From IMG/VR virus record IMGVR_UViG_3300047667_000696, positions 1 to 31,853 of that record: DNA of 31,853 nt; one strand, given 5' to 3'. The position numbers and the translations under genes were made by a program. Below, in pieces: positions 1 through 8,443 of this stretch. The stretch's first letter is position 1; every line of letters begins with the position of its first letter. Origin of the DNA: a virus. The notes beneath the pieces are model-generated. The model saw only the letters and a program-made list of their open reading frames with translations. It searched no databases and was not told the DNA's origin.

Positions 1-2
1 CA

Positions 3-1988
3 ATGATATCTGGGATAGATGACTTTATCACGGCCAACGTAGGCAACGAGAGCAACCCAGAATATCTAGCAGAATTAACTTCAATGGTTGGAAACATGCA
101 AAATGCAATCTCCGGCGACGAACGCGAGAGGTTATCTCTTATAGCCTTGACAAATGGCTCACAGGCTGAAAACGCCAGATTGTTATTAGGTATGCGCCGT
201 GACGCCGCTGGATTGAACACTGACGCTGCCGAAAATCAACAAGAATTTATACGTACTAGCGTTGAAATGGCGCTATCACCACTGATAGGACTAGGATCAA
301 CGTTTGAGGATGCAGCGGTCACATTGCAGTTGGCAGCATTAGAAACAGTGATTGGTGGGTTTGATACCCTTATGGCCAAACTGATGGGTGATTCTGACAT
401 AGTGGGGGCCGCAGGCACCAGCATGATCGGGGCGCTAGATGCACTTACAGCAGCATATACTGATACAAACCTCGTAGGTGGGACATATAACCTACTTAAG
501 GACGTTGATAAGTCCACACTCCTTATGGCTGGTGCTGCTACCGCCCTGTTGGGATATTTGCGTGGTCGAGAAGGCGCAGGCGCAGGCAGCGGCGTCGGCG
601 GCACAATACTTAGCGGCCTTGGTGTATACACTGCAATTGCATGGGGCAAATCTGTAGTCACTAGGGCCACTGTTGGTGCCGTTAACATCGTCTCGAATGC
701 GGCCACAGCCGCCCGCACTGCTGCGGTGGCCACAGCCCGTGTAACGTCAACGTCAGCCGCCGCAGCCGCTAGGGAAGCATCTGCTATTATTACCGCCCGC
801 TCTATTGCAGCCCGTGAGGCGGCAATAGTCGTCGCCAACGCGGCCCGTGTAACGTCAACGTCAGCCGCAGTCAAAGCTGTACAGGTTATGGCCAACGCGG
901 CAAGAATTTTAGGCGGTCCTGTATCATTGGCCGCACAGTTCATCGCCGCGCCTACCGCCGCAGGTGACGGCACAATGCCCGAACCAGACGATTACCGCGC
1001 AGCAATTGAAGCAGCCACAGAGTCAAATCGCGCGGATGCCGTTAGGGAATCTCGTATATATAAAAATGAAACGCGAACCCAACGGGCAACTGACCTTCCA
1101 CCAATTATTGAACACAATGCCCCCATTCAGGCAGGACAAGTAAGACCAACCGAAACTGGTGCACTAGAAACTGGTATGACGACAGATAATGCTTGGCGTC
1201 ATGGAATCAGAGGGCAGAGATTCTTAGAATCGCTGATGCCATCACCGCCAGTTGTTGAAGTTTATGTCGAGCCGATAATCAACGTTCATGCACCAGCCGT
1301 GCCATCTATTGTTATTCCAGAACAAGATACTCCAACAATCAATGTTCATGCACCAGCTATTGTAGTTCCAGAGCAAGATGTCCCAGCTATCAATGTTCAT
1401 GCACCAGCTATTGTTGTTCCAGAGCAAGATGTCCCAGCTATCAATGTTCATGCACCAGCTATTGTTGTTCCAGAACAAGATATTCCGACAATAAATGTCC
1501 CTGCACCAGTTGTACCAGCTATTGTTGTTCCAGAACAAGATATTCCGACAACCAATGTTCATGTACCAGCTATTGTTGTTCCAGAACAGGTAGCCCCAAA
1601 TATCAATGTCCCTGCACCAGTTGTACCAGCTATTGTTGTTCCAGAACAAGATATTCCGACAATAAATGTCCCTGCACCAGTTGTACCAGCCGTCGAAGTT
1701 CGCGCTGAACTTATCGAAAACATTCCTAATGCATTGGCCAACAATCGCAACGTATCACCAATTATTGACCAATCTGAGCGCACCCGTCCAGAGCAACCAA
1801 AGCCAACAAAACATGGTGCCTCAGAAACTGATATAAAAACAGATAGTGCGCGACGAAACAGCCAACGTGAAAAAGACTTGGTAAAAGAGCAAGAACAACA
1901 GGCACATCATTATCAAAATTATCAAAAACACGCACAAGAAACTAATCATTTACTTCGCAGATTAATCACTGCTTTTGAAAACAACTAA
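3..1988 (+). CDS. Repeat-rich probable internal tail/virion protein (likely 5'-truncated)
   Basis: I do not recognise the family with certainty. The frame is open to the left edge, so the ATG at 3 may be internal and the protein longer than the 661 residues visible. In order: a mixed N-terminal part; a hydrophobic, Gly/Ala-rich stretch (about residues 170-320) with likely membrane-active helices and Ala/Thr/Ser repeats; a low-complexity array of about eight 17-20-residue units with core INVxAPxIVVPEQD (about residues 425-565); and a charged, Gln/Glu-rich C-terminus that looks like a coiled coil. Hydrophobic segments plus a terminal coiled coil are typical of tape-measure or internal tail proteins, and it is followed by a late promoter and the portal gene. 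Tape measure is an inference; a fibre or DNA-ejection protein is possible. Confidence 0.55.
   Translation: MISGIDDFITANVGNESNPEYLAELTSMVGNMQNAISGDERERLSLIALTNGSQAENARLLLGMRRDAAGLNTDAAENQQEFIRTSVEMALSPLIGLGSTFEDAAVTLQLAALETVIGGFDTLMAKLMGDSDIVGAAGTSMIGALDALTAAYTDTNLVGGTYNLLKDVDKSTLLMAGAATALLGYLRGREGAGAGSGVGGTILSGLGVYTAIAWGKSVVTRATVGAVNIVSNAATAARTAAVATARVTSTSAAAAAREASAIITARSIAAREAAIVVANAARVTSTSAAVKAVQVMANAARILGGPVSLAAQFIAAPTAAGDGTMPEPDDYRAAIEAATESNRADAVRESRIYKNETRTQRATDLPPIIEHNAPIQAGQVRPTETGALETGMTTDNAWRHGIRGQRFLESLMPSPPVVEVYVEPIINVHAPAVPSIVIPEQDTPTINVHAPAIVVPEQDVPAINVHAPAIVVPEQDVPAINVHAPAIVVPEQDIPTINVPAPVVPAIVVPEQDIPTTNVHVPAIVVPEQVAPNINVPAPVVPAIVVPEQDIPTINVPAPVVPAVEVRAELIENIPNALANNRNVSPIIDQSERTRPEQPKPTKHGASETDIKTDSARRNSQREKDLVKEQEQQAHHYQNYQKHAQETNHLLRRLITAFENN
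1278..1700 (+). repeat. In-frame 51/60-bp tandem repeat array
   Basis: About eight tandem copies encode INVHAPAIVVPEQDVPA (17 aa) or a 20-aa version with an extra VVP. The units keep the reading frame. Copies near 1330-1480 are almost identical at DNA level, which indicates recent expansion by slippage or recombination. The array encodes a Pro/Val-rich, probably extended segment. Confidence 0.85.
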
Positions 1989-1992
1989 ATAT
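1985..1992 (+). promoter_or_regulatory. Late-type promoter box CTAAATAT before portal gene
   Basis: CTAAATAT overlaps the stop codon of the upstream gene and lies 31 bp before the portal ATG, leaving room for a leader with a GAAGG ribosome site. It belongs to the recurrent (A/C/G)TAAATA(C/T) set found before virion gene blocks here, resembling the T4 gp55-dependent late box TATAAATA. Confidence 0.6.
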
Positions 1993-2023
1993 TGGCAATA
2001 GAAACAAAGAAGGTAATACTAAT

Positions 2024-3715
2024 ATGAGCTGGCGCAAGCATTTTACGACATACAACGGACAACAAAGCCCAATCAGTGGTGCAAGAAAAGGAGGCAACGA
2101 TAGTGCAAGCCGCTTCCAAAGCTGGTTGCCGGAGGTATATACAGGCCAACCCAACAGAATGGATCGTTATATGCAATATGACGCCATGGACCAAGATAGT
2201 GAAATCAACACTGCATTGGACACTATTGCTGAGTTCTCAACCCAACAAGACGAAAGCACCACCACTCCATTTGTTATTGAATGGAATGATGATCCAACCG
2301 AAACTGAAAGTGAAGTTTTACAGACTGTACTAAAACAATGGTGTCGTGTCAATGACTGGGACCGCCGTTTATTCAATACATTCCGTAATACTGTAAAATA
2401 TGGCGACCAGCCATTTGTTCGTGATCCAGAAACATGGAAATTGTTTTATGTAAATCCATCGGACGTTATGCGTGTTATTGTTGACGAGGCAAATGGCAAA
2501 GAACCTGCACAGTATGTTCTTAAAAACCTTGATCCTAATTTCCAAACATTAATAGCAACCACACCACATAATGGCGGTCATCAAATTGCTGGACTGGGTA
2601 CTATGCAATCACGGAATGTAGCACAGGTAAACAATGTGAACGGCATGGGTAGCGAAACTGAAACCACAGTAGACGCGTCTCATGTTATTCATATCGCTAT
2701 TACAGATGGCATGGACTTAAGCTGGCCATTTGGTAATAGTATCTTAGACGCTATTTTCAAAACATACAAGCAAAAAGAATTACTAGAAGATTCAATCATT
2801 ATCTATCGTGTCCAACGTGCACCAGAACGTCGTATCTTTTATATCGATGTAGGTGATATGCCTGCACACCAAGCTATGTCCCATGTCGAGCGTGTCAAGA
2901 ATGAAATTCATCAACGCCGCATCCCCAGTAAAACAGGTGGTGGCAGCAATATGATGGATGCACAATACAACCCATTGTCTATCATGGAGGACTATTTCTT
3001 TGCTCAAACTGCTGAAGGACGTGGATCAAAAGTTGATACATTACCAGGCGGTACAGGCTTAGGTGACATTGATGACCTTAAATTCTTTAACAACAAGTTA
3101 GCCCGTGGCTTACGTATTCCGTCCAGCTACCTACCAACAGGACCAGATGACGGTACTGCGGTCATGAATGATGGCAGACAAGGCACCGCATTTATTCAGG
3201 AATATCGTTTCACACAATATTGCCGCAGACTACAACGTATGGTTCAGCCAACGTTTGACAAAGAATTTAAAATGTTTTTGAAGCACCGTGGATATGAAAT
3301 TGACTCAAGCCAATTTGTATTGAATTTCGTCGAGCCACAAAGTTTCAGTGATTATCGTGAGATTGAAATCAATGGAGCACGTGCTGGTGTATTTGGACAA
3401 GTTGAAGGTGTTGAATACATGAGTAAGCGATTTGCACTTAAGAAGTACCTACAATTAACCGATGACGAAATCCTTGAAAATGAAAAAATGTGGAAGCAAG
3501 AAAATCCAATCAAGGGTGACACCGAGGGTGCAGTTGACAGTGATGAATTCAGTGACCTGAACAATGTCGGCATCCAAGGTGGTGCAGACGGATCATTGGA
3601 AGATTTTGAATCTGAAGAAGACCTTGACGGAGAATTTGACGACGAATTTGCAGACGAGGGTGAATCTGCTATTAGCGGTGCAGAAGATGGCGACGAAGAG
3701 GAACCAACACCATGA
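2024..3715 (+). CDS. 20: Portal protein (T4 gp20-like)
   Basis: This 563-residue protein forms the dodecameric ring at the unique capsid vertex through which DNA is packaged and ejected. The length is close to T4 gp20 (524 aa). The N-terminal region with LPEVYTGQPNRMDRY and MDQDSEINTALDTIAEFS, and the central EDSIIIYRVQRAPERRIFYIDVG segment in broken form (about residues 254-277), are characteristic of T4-like portals. The C-terminus (about 505-563) is strongly acidic. It starts the head operon behind a late box and is followed, with a 4-bp ATGA overlap, by a 68-aa ORF. Identification rests on sequence character and its position before gp67/21/22/23, the order known from T4. Confidence 0.93.
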   Translation: MSWRKHFTTYNGQQSPISGARKGGNDSASRFQSWLPEVYTGQPNRMDRYMQYDAMDQDSEINTALDTIAEFSTQQDESTTTPFVIEWNDDPTETESEVLQTVLKQWCRVNDWDRRLFNTFRNTVKYGDQPFVRDPETWKLFYVNPSDVMRVIVDEANGKEPAQYVLKNLDPNFQTLIATTPHNGGHQIAGLGTMQSRNVAQVNNVNGMGSETETTVDASHVIHIAITDGMDLSWPFGNSILDAIFKTYKQKELLEDSIIIYRVQRAPERRIFYIDVGDMPAHQAMSHVERVKNEIHQRRIPSKTGGGSNMMDAQYNPLSIMEDYFFAQTAEGRGSKVDTLPGGTGLGDIDDLKFFNNKLARGLRIPSSYLPTGPDDGTAVMNDGRQGTAFIQEYRFTQYCRRLQRMVQPTFDKEFKMFLKHRGYEIDSSQFVLNFVEPQSFSDYREIEINGARAGVFGQVEGVEYMSKRFALKKYLQLTDDEILENEKMWKQENPIKGDTEGAVDSDEFSDLNNVGIQGGADGSLEDFESEEDLDGEFDDEFADEGESAISGAEDGDEEEPTP

Positions 3716-3918
3716 AAAGTATAGAATTTTTAACAGAAATATATGATGAGAAAGACGACAATTATACAATTGTTGATATTGACCATAAGCGTCGTCCAAG
3801 AATTACGCTTCGACATCTGCAAAAATTACGTAAAACTCGTAGTATTGAGGACCTTGAACAGAAGCAACGTATCGATGACGTGGCTTATATTTACGGTAGA
3901 CCAGACGAAGAAATTTAA
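3712..3918 (+). CDS. Small basic virion/core protein candidate
   Basis: A 68-residue protein overlapping the portal stop by 4 bp (ATGA), so probably translationally coupled. It begins MKSIEFLTEIYDE, reminiscent of the capsid-targeting N-terminus of T4 internal proteins (MKTYQEFI.E). The rest is charged, with an Arg/Lys-rich middle (HKRRPRITLRHLQKLRK) and ends YIYGRPDEEI. Its position between portal and core protein fits a small prohead component. Function is inferred only from position and the N-terminal resemblance. Confidence 0.7.
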   Translation: MKSIEFLTEIYDEKDDNYTIVDIDHKRRPRITLRHLQKLRKTRSIEDLEQKQRIDDVAYIYGRPDEEI

Positions 3919-3939
3919 AAATCATTACTTAGGACAAAC

Positions 3940-3984
3940 AGCATGGAATTAAGTCATACTATTTGACTTTTTTCATGCTTTTTT
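3940..3984 (+). terminator. Probable rho-independent terminator after portal unit
   Basis: Two stacked stems, AGCATG/CATGCT outside and AAGTCA/TGACTT inside with loop TACTATT, are followed by a run of T residues. It ends the portal/68-aa unit just upstream of the late box for the next gene. Confidence 0.6.
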
Positions 3985-4015
3985 GCGTCTTTTAACAAGG
4001 TAAGATGCTTTGTAG

Positions 4016-4023
4016 GTAAATAC
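4016..4023 (+). promoter_or_regulatory. Late-type promoter box GTAAATAC before gp67-like gene
   Basis: GTAAATAC lies just after the terminator and 53 bp before the proposed ATG at 4077. It matches the late box family of this window. Confidence 0.55.
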
Positions 4024-4076
4024 CATTGAAGTAATGTAAAACAAACACCTCACGACGAGGTATTAGGAGTGTGAAA

Positions 4077-4970
4077 ATGAAAAAATCAAAACTCGAAAAA
4101 GTGCTAGAGTACATGGTAAATGGTGAGAGCGATCTTGCTAGTGAAATGTTACATGAGCATATTATCGAATCAGCGCGTGAAATTTACGCAGATTTAGCTG
4201 AAGAAGACGATGCAGCAGAAGCCGATCTTGAATTAGACGAAGATGCTGACGAAGACCTAGACGAAGGTTATTTTGACGACAATAAGACTGGCGATTTCGA
4301 AGACGATATTGAGACAATGGAAGACGAAGTTGAAACTGAAGAGTATTTCGGTGAAGACGACGACGACGACATGGACGATCTCGAAGGCGAAATGGGCATG
4401 GACGACGATATGGCCGACGAAATGGATGTCGATGATATGGATATGCGCGACGAAATGGGCATGGACGACGAAATGGGCGACGCTGTACCAGCAGAAGCCG
4501 ATATCGAAGACTCGTTTGTAAACTTTGAAGATGCGTTCGATGAACTCAAAGCAGCATTTGCTGACATTATGGGTGACGAAGGCATGGGCGACAATATGGA
4601 TGATGAAGTTGCTGATACATTCGGTGGCGAAGACGACATTAATCTTGACTCACCAGACGAATATGAAGACGACGAAGACGAATTCGAAGAGTCATTCGCT
4701 ATGGAAGATGCAAAGCTCAATAAAGTAGCTGTTAAAAAAGTATCAGACACAGGTGACAAAACGTCTCCAATCCGCCAAAACCAGCCTGCAATCGGCGACG
4801 GTGGCAAGGCAGTTAATTTTGCTGGTGGTAGCGACGAAAAAGGTGGCAAAGGCGACTCAGCTAAAAAGATGAGCGTTACTGGACCACAAGAGCAAAAAGG
4901 CAAGATGGACAAAAAAGTGGCAGCACCGTCCAACAAGTCTGAAAAAGCTAAATCGAATATTGGTAGCTAA
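4077..4970 (+). CDS. 67: Acidic prohead core protein (T4 gp67-like)
   Basis: A 297-residue, extremely Asp/Glu-rich protein. The N-terminal helix (KLEKVLEYMVNGESDLASEMLHEH broken, about residues 4-28) followed by a long acidic tract parallels T4 gp67 (PIP), a prohead core component degraded by gp21. The middle carries Met/Asp/Glu/Gly repeats (MGMDDDMADEMDVDDMD type). The C-terminal 80 residues change to Lys/Gly/Ser-rich. Start choice: AGGAG at 4065-4069 sits 7 nt before ATG 4077 but only 1 nt before an in-frame GTG at 4071, so ATG is preferred. It lies directly before the protease, as gp67/68 do in T4. It is much longer than T4 gp67 (about 80 aa), so orthology is by role. Confidence 0.72.
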   Translation: MKKSKLEKVLEYMVNGESDLASEMLHEHIIESAREIYADLAEEDDAAEADLELDEDADEDLDEGYFDDNKTGDFEDDIETMEDEVETEEYFGEDDDDDMDDLEGEMGMDDDMADEMDVDDMDMRDEMGMDDEMGDAVPAEADIEDSFVNFEDAFDELKAAFADIMGDEGMGDNMDDEVADTFGGEDDINLDSPDEYEDDEDEFEESFAMEDAKLNKVAVKKVSDTGDKTSPIRQNQPAIGDGGKAVNFAGGSDEKGGKGDSAKKMSVTGPQEQKGKMDKKVAAPSNKSEKAKSNIGS

Positions 4971-4984
4971 AGGACACATTGATT

Positions 4985-5620
4985 ATGTTTACCCCACTTA
5001 GAGAAGTTATTGCGCCTAGTGCAGCTCATATTACAACCGAAAGCCGCGACAACGGCCAAGGCGGTAAAGACCTGTACATGCATGGCATCTTCATCCAAGG
5101 TGACAAACGCAATCAAAATGAACGTGTATACCCTGTTAATGAAATCACTAGTGCTGTAAAGACACTGCGTGAAAAGATTAACAGTGGTTTTTCGGTCCTT
5201 GGTGAGGCAGATCATCCAGATGATTTGAACATCAATATCGACCGTGTTTCTCATGCAATTGTCGAAATGGACATGCAAGGGAATGACGGTATCGGTAAAC
5301 TAAAAATGTTACCCACTCCAATGGGTAACATCTGTAAAACACTACTGGAAAGTGGTGTAAAACTCGGCGTCAGTTCACGTGGTTCTGGCAATGTTGATGG
5401 ATCAGGAAATGTATCTGATTTTGAAATTGTTACAGTTGATATCGTAGCAAACCCAAGCGCACCGGATGCGTATCCGGACGCAATTTACGAACAGATTATG
5501 AATCATCGTAGAGGCGGAACTTTTTGGGACGTGGCAGAAAGCGTAAACCATGACTACAAAGCACAAAAATATCTCAAAGAAGAGATGAAACGATTTATCC
5601 AAGACCTAGGGAGAAGATAA
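4985..5620 (+). CDS. 21: Prohead core protease (T4 gp21-like)
   Basis: A 211-residue serine protease that cleaves scaffold, core and capsid proteins during prohead maturation. Visible motifs are LGEADHPDD with probable catalytic His at about residue 77, GVSSRGSG with probable nucleophile Ser at about 131, and the conserved downstream VDIVANPSAPDA. The length matches T4 gp21 (212 aa). Start choice: ATG 4985 gives MFTPLREVI and has AGGA 10 nt upstream; an in-frame TTG at 4979 lies only 4 nt from it. It is followed 2 bp later by the scaffold gene. Confidence 0.92.
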   Translation: MFTPLREVIAPSAAHITTESRDNGQGGKDLYMHGIFIQGDKRNQNERVYPVNEITSAVKTLREKINSGFSVLGEADHPDDLNINIDRVSHAIVEMDMQGNDGIGKLKMLPTPMGNICKTLLESGVKLGVSSRGSGNVDGSGNVSDFEIVTVDIVANPSAPDAYPDAIYEQIMNHRRGGTFWDVAESVNHDYKAQKYLKEEMKRFIQDLGRR

Positions 5621-5622
5621 AC

Positions 5623-6738
5623 ATGCCTAAGTCATTTAATGAAATTCTCGGCAGCAACGTTCTTAATGAAGAACTACAATCAGAGCTAAATGAAGCGTTC
5701 GAAACCCGCATTGCGGAAGAGCGTGAAACTTTGACAGCAAACTTGCGTGAAGAATTTGCGTCTCGTTATGAAAATGACAAGACACAGATTGTTGAAGCAA
5801 TGGATGCTATGTTGACAGAAGCCATCAAAACAGAACTCGAAGAGTTCTCAGAAGACAAAGCAAATGTAGCAAAGGATCGCGTTCGTTATAAGAAAGCGGT
5901 CAAAGAACATGCTAAAATGCTTGAAGGTTTCCTAAACGAAGTTCTTGCGAAAGAAATTCGTGAATTGCGCGAAGACCGCAAATCACAAAAGGCTAATTTT
6001 GGTAAGCTAGAAGAATTCGTTCTTAAACAGCTATCAACCGAATTAAATGAATTCCACGACGACAAACGTTCTCTTGCAGAACAAAAAGTTAAAATGGTAC
6101 GCGAAGGTTACAAAGTTATCGAAGCTGCAAAGCGCAACTTCGTTAAAAGAGGTGCCGCCAAACTCGAAACTATGGTTGAGAGTGTTATGCGCAAGGAACT
6201 CAGTTCTTTACGTGAAGACATTCAGACAGCCAAAGAAAACGATTTTGGTCGTAAAATCTTTGAAACATTCGCAAGTGAGTTTATGACAAGCACCTTGAGC
6301 GAAAGCACACAGGCCGCAAAACTTGCTAAACAAATTATGGGTCTTAAGCAGACCGTTGCAGAGTCTAACGACGCAATTACTGCTAAAGATCAAGCTCTTA
6401 AAGAAGCACACCGCAAAGTTCGGGTCACTAATGACTTGAGCGAGCGTAAAGCTATTATGAGCGAAATGCTTGGTCCACTAAACAAAGGCCAGAAAGAACT
6501 AATGGGAACTCTACTTGAGTCTGTTAAAACTGCACAGTTAAAACAGTCTTATAAAAAGTACCTTCCAAGCGTTCTTTCAGAAGAAGCTGATGTGAAAGCA
6601 CAAGTAACTAAAAAAGCCAACCTTACCGAAACTCGTAAACACGAAGTAAACGGTGACAAGGTCAATAAGAGCGCCCAACCAGACGTTGGCGGCTCCGCTG
6701 ATATTATTGAATTAAAGAAATTAGCAGGATTAAGCTAA
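5623..6738 (+). CDS. 22: Prohead scaffold / core protein (T4 gp22-like)
   Basis: A 371-residue, highly charged, mainly helical coiled-coil protein forming the internal scaffold around which gp23 assembles; it is later digested by gp21. The C-terminal part with FGRKIFETFASEF and LLESVKTAQLKQSYKKYLP followed by SVLSE is characteristic of gp22 homologues. The very end, ELKKLAGLS, resembles MRELAGF at the N-terminus of the protein at 22957. Ribosome site GGGAGAAG precedes the start, and gp21 is 2 bp upstream, giving the T4 order 21-22-23. Length is larger than T4 gp22 (269 aa). Confidence 0.92.
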   Translation: MPKSFNEILGSNVLNEELQSELNEAFETRIAEERETLTANLREEFASRYENDKTQIVEAMDAMLTEAIKTELEEFSEDKANVAKDRVRYKKAVKEHAKMLEGFLNEVLAKEIRELREDRKSQKANFGKLEEFVLKQLSTELNEFHDDKRSLAEQKVKMVREGYKVIEAAKRNFVKRGAAKLETMVESVMRKELSSLREDIQTAKENDFGRKIFETFASEFMTSTLSESTQAAKLAKQIMGLKQTVAESNDAITAKDQALKEAHRKVRVTNDLSERKAIMSEMLGPLNKGQKELMGTLLESVKTAQLKQSYKKYLPSVLSEEADVKAQVTKKANLTETRKHEVNGDKVNKSAQPDVGGSADIIELKKLAGLS

Positions 6739-6752
6739 AAAGGAAAAGACAA

Positions 6753-7913
6753 ATGACAAACGTACTATTTGAAAATTGGGCAGCGACTAAGGTTGCATTG
6801 ACCGACGGTTTGACCGGAAATAAAAAAGCAGTAATGGAGACCATTCTTGAGAACACTAAGCGTGGCTTGACAGAATCTGCATCAATCGGTGGCACATCCG
6901 CTGGTAACATCGCAACACTTAACAAAGTGATTTTGCCTGTTATCCGTCGTGTTATGCCAACAGTGATTGCTAACGAACTTGTTGGTGTACAGCCAATGAC
7001 AGGACCAGTCGGTCAAATCCACACACTACGTGTGCGTTATGCCGAAACAGCTGCTGGCGCAATCGCTGGTGACGAAGCATTGAGTCCTTTTGCAATTGCA
7101 AACGGTTACTCAGGTAACGCAACGACTGAACGTGCAGAAGCTACTTCCGCACTTGAAGGTCAAGCTGGTCGTAAGCTAAACATCCAAGTCCTTAAGCAGA
7201 CTGTTGAAGCTAAGACACGTAAGCTCAGCGCACGTTGGACTTTCGAAGCAGCACAAGACGCGCAGTCAATGCACGGTCTTGACGTTGAAGCAGAAATCAT
7301 GGCAGCACTAGCTCAAGAGATTACTGCTGAAATCGACCAAGAAGTTATCTCTTCATTGTTCTCATTGGCTGGTACAGCTACGGGCACATACGATCAGGCT
7401 GGTGTTTCCGGTACAGCTACTTTTGTTGGTGACGAACATGCGGCACTTGCCGTTCTAATCAACAAAGCATCAAACGACATTGCATCGCGCACACGTCGTG
7501 GCGCTGGTAACTGGATGGTAATTTCACCAACTGTTCTTACTGTTCTACAGGCAGCTACTACATCTGCGTTCGCTCGCACAACTGAAGGCGCTTTCGAAGC
7601 ACCTACCAACACCAAGTTCGTTGGTACTCTAAACGGTTCTATGCGTGTTTATGTTAACCAGTATGCTTCAAACGATGATATCCTCATCGGTTATAAGGGT
7701 TCAAACGAGACTGATGCGGCTGCATTCTATTGCCCATACATCCCGTTGATGAGTTCCGGCACAGTGCTTGATCCTAACACATTCGAACCAGTTGTTAGCT
7801 TCATGACACGTTATGGTTATGTAGAACTTAGCAACCAAGCTTCATCGCTCGGTAACGCTGCTGACTACCTAAGCAAGATTGCTGTTACAAGCGCTAACCT
7901 AAGCTTCACATAA
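6753..7913 (+). CDS. 23: Major capsid protein (T4 gp23-like)
   Basis: A 386-residue HK97-fold capsid subunit. The segment IRRVMPTVIANELVGVQPM (about 53-71), followed by TGPVGQIHTLRVRY, aligns by eye with the signature region of T4 gp23 (MVRRAIPNLIAFDICGVQPM). A probable gp21 cleavage site, LTE|SASIGG, follows residue 41 and corresponds to T4 LTE|AEIGG at residue 65, so mature protein should be about 345 aa. It is shorter than T4 gp23 (521 aa), probably lacking much of the insertion domain. An AAAGGAAAAG ribosome site precedes it; a strong terminator follows. Confidence 0.96.
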   Translation: MTNVLFENWAATKVALTDGLTGNKKAVMETILENTKRGLTESASIGGTSAGNIATLNKVILPVIRRVMPTVIANELVGVQPMTGPVGQIHTLRVRYAETAAGAIAGDEALSPFAIANGYSGNATTERAEATSALEGQAGRKLNIQVLKQTVEAKTRKLSARWTFEAAQDAQSMHGLDVEAEIMAALAQEITAEIDQEVISSLFSLAGTATGTYDQAGVSGTATFVGDEHAALAVLINKASNDIASRTRRGAGNWMVISPTVLTVLQAATTSAFARTTEGAFEAPTNTKFVGTLNGSMRVYVNQYASNDDILIGYKGSNETDAAAFYCPYIPLMSSGTVLDPNTFEPVVSFMTRYGYVELSNQASSLGNAADYLSKIAVTSANLSFT

Positions 7914-7945
7914 TACGTGAAACTATAAGGAAAGAAATACGAGAT

Positions 7946-7975
7946 AAGGCGGGCAATTTGCCCGCCTTTTCTTTT
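7946..7975 (+). terminator. Strong rho-independent terminator after gp23
   Basis: Perfect 9-bp stem AAGGCGGGC / GCCCGCCTT with loop AATTT, followed by a T-rich tract. It closes the head operon and separates it from the convergent minus-strand Nudix/neck unit. Confidence 0.92.
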
Positions 7976-8017
7976 GTGTGAAATTGTATACATATAATTA
8001 ATTATAAGACACGAAAA

Positions 8018-8443
8018 TTACAATTGTCCAACAATAGTCCTGATCTTGCTTAAAATTCTTGGATTATGCAAAACAAGTTTTGCTCCTGGGTGAAGTGGTA
8101 TAGGATGTCTGTTGTAATTAACCCATGCATACCCCTCACTTTCTGAATTCAGGATAGGAATAAATTCTTCTTCTACGGTAGCCAAGAACGTATCATATTC
8201 AAAACTTTCATCATTGCTAACCATTTTATGTAATGGGTAGAATTTAGTAATTTCAGGCAGGAAGCCAATTTCTTCAGTCAGTTCTCGTTGAATAGTTTGG
8301 ACCGGAGTTTCGATGCCCTCGCATCCTCCGCCCCAAAATCCCCAATAATTTTTATTTTTGCGATCAGGTGACCGTAATTGTAGCAACATACGTTGGGTAG
8401 ATTTACACAATATGATACAGCCGCTGGCACATACAGTTCTCAT
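8018..8443 (-). CDS. Nudix hydrolase
   Basis: A 141-residue Nudix pyrophosphohydrolase. A complete Nudix box (G-x5-E-x7-REU-x-EE-x-GU) spans about residues 39-61, including RELTEEIGF, so metal binding and catalysis should be intact. Substrate cannot be told from sequence; nucleoside diphosphate-linked compounds or mRNA caps are family possibilities. It is the last gene of a minus-strand unit and overlaps gp15 by 4 bp (ATGA), so it is probably coupled to late tail genes, an unusual place for an enzyme. Confidence 0.9.
   Translation of the reverse strand: MRTVCASGCIILCKSTQRMLLQLRSPDRKNKNYWGFWGGGCEGIETPVQTIQRELTEEIGFLPEITKFYPLHKMVSNDESFEYDTFLATVEEEFIPILNSESEGYAWVNYNRHPIPLHPGAKLVLHNPRILSKIRTIVGQL

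Noticed and set aside
236-973. 245-aa open frame on the minus strand
   Set aside because: It is antisense to the Ala-rich part of the first gene; GC-rich Ala codons read backwards give long Ala/Val frames. No ribosome site or independent evidence.
1242-1649. 135-aa minus-strand frame with Trp/Asn repeats
   Set aside because: Mirror image of the INVxAP/PEQD coding repeats; its repetitiveness comes from the plus-strand array.
4071-4076. GTG start for the gp67-like protein
   Set aside because: Only 1 nt from AGGAG; ATG 4077 has proper 7-nt spacing.
4268-4936. 222-aa Ser-rich minus-strand frame
   Set aside because: Antisense of the Asp/Glu-rich gp67-like gene; GAC/GAA codons reversed give Ser/Phe codons.
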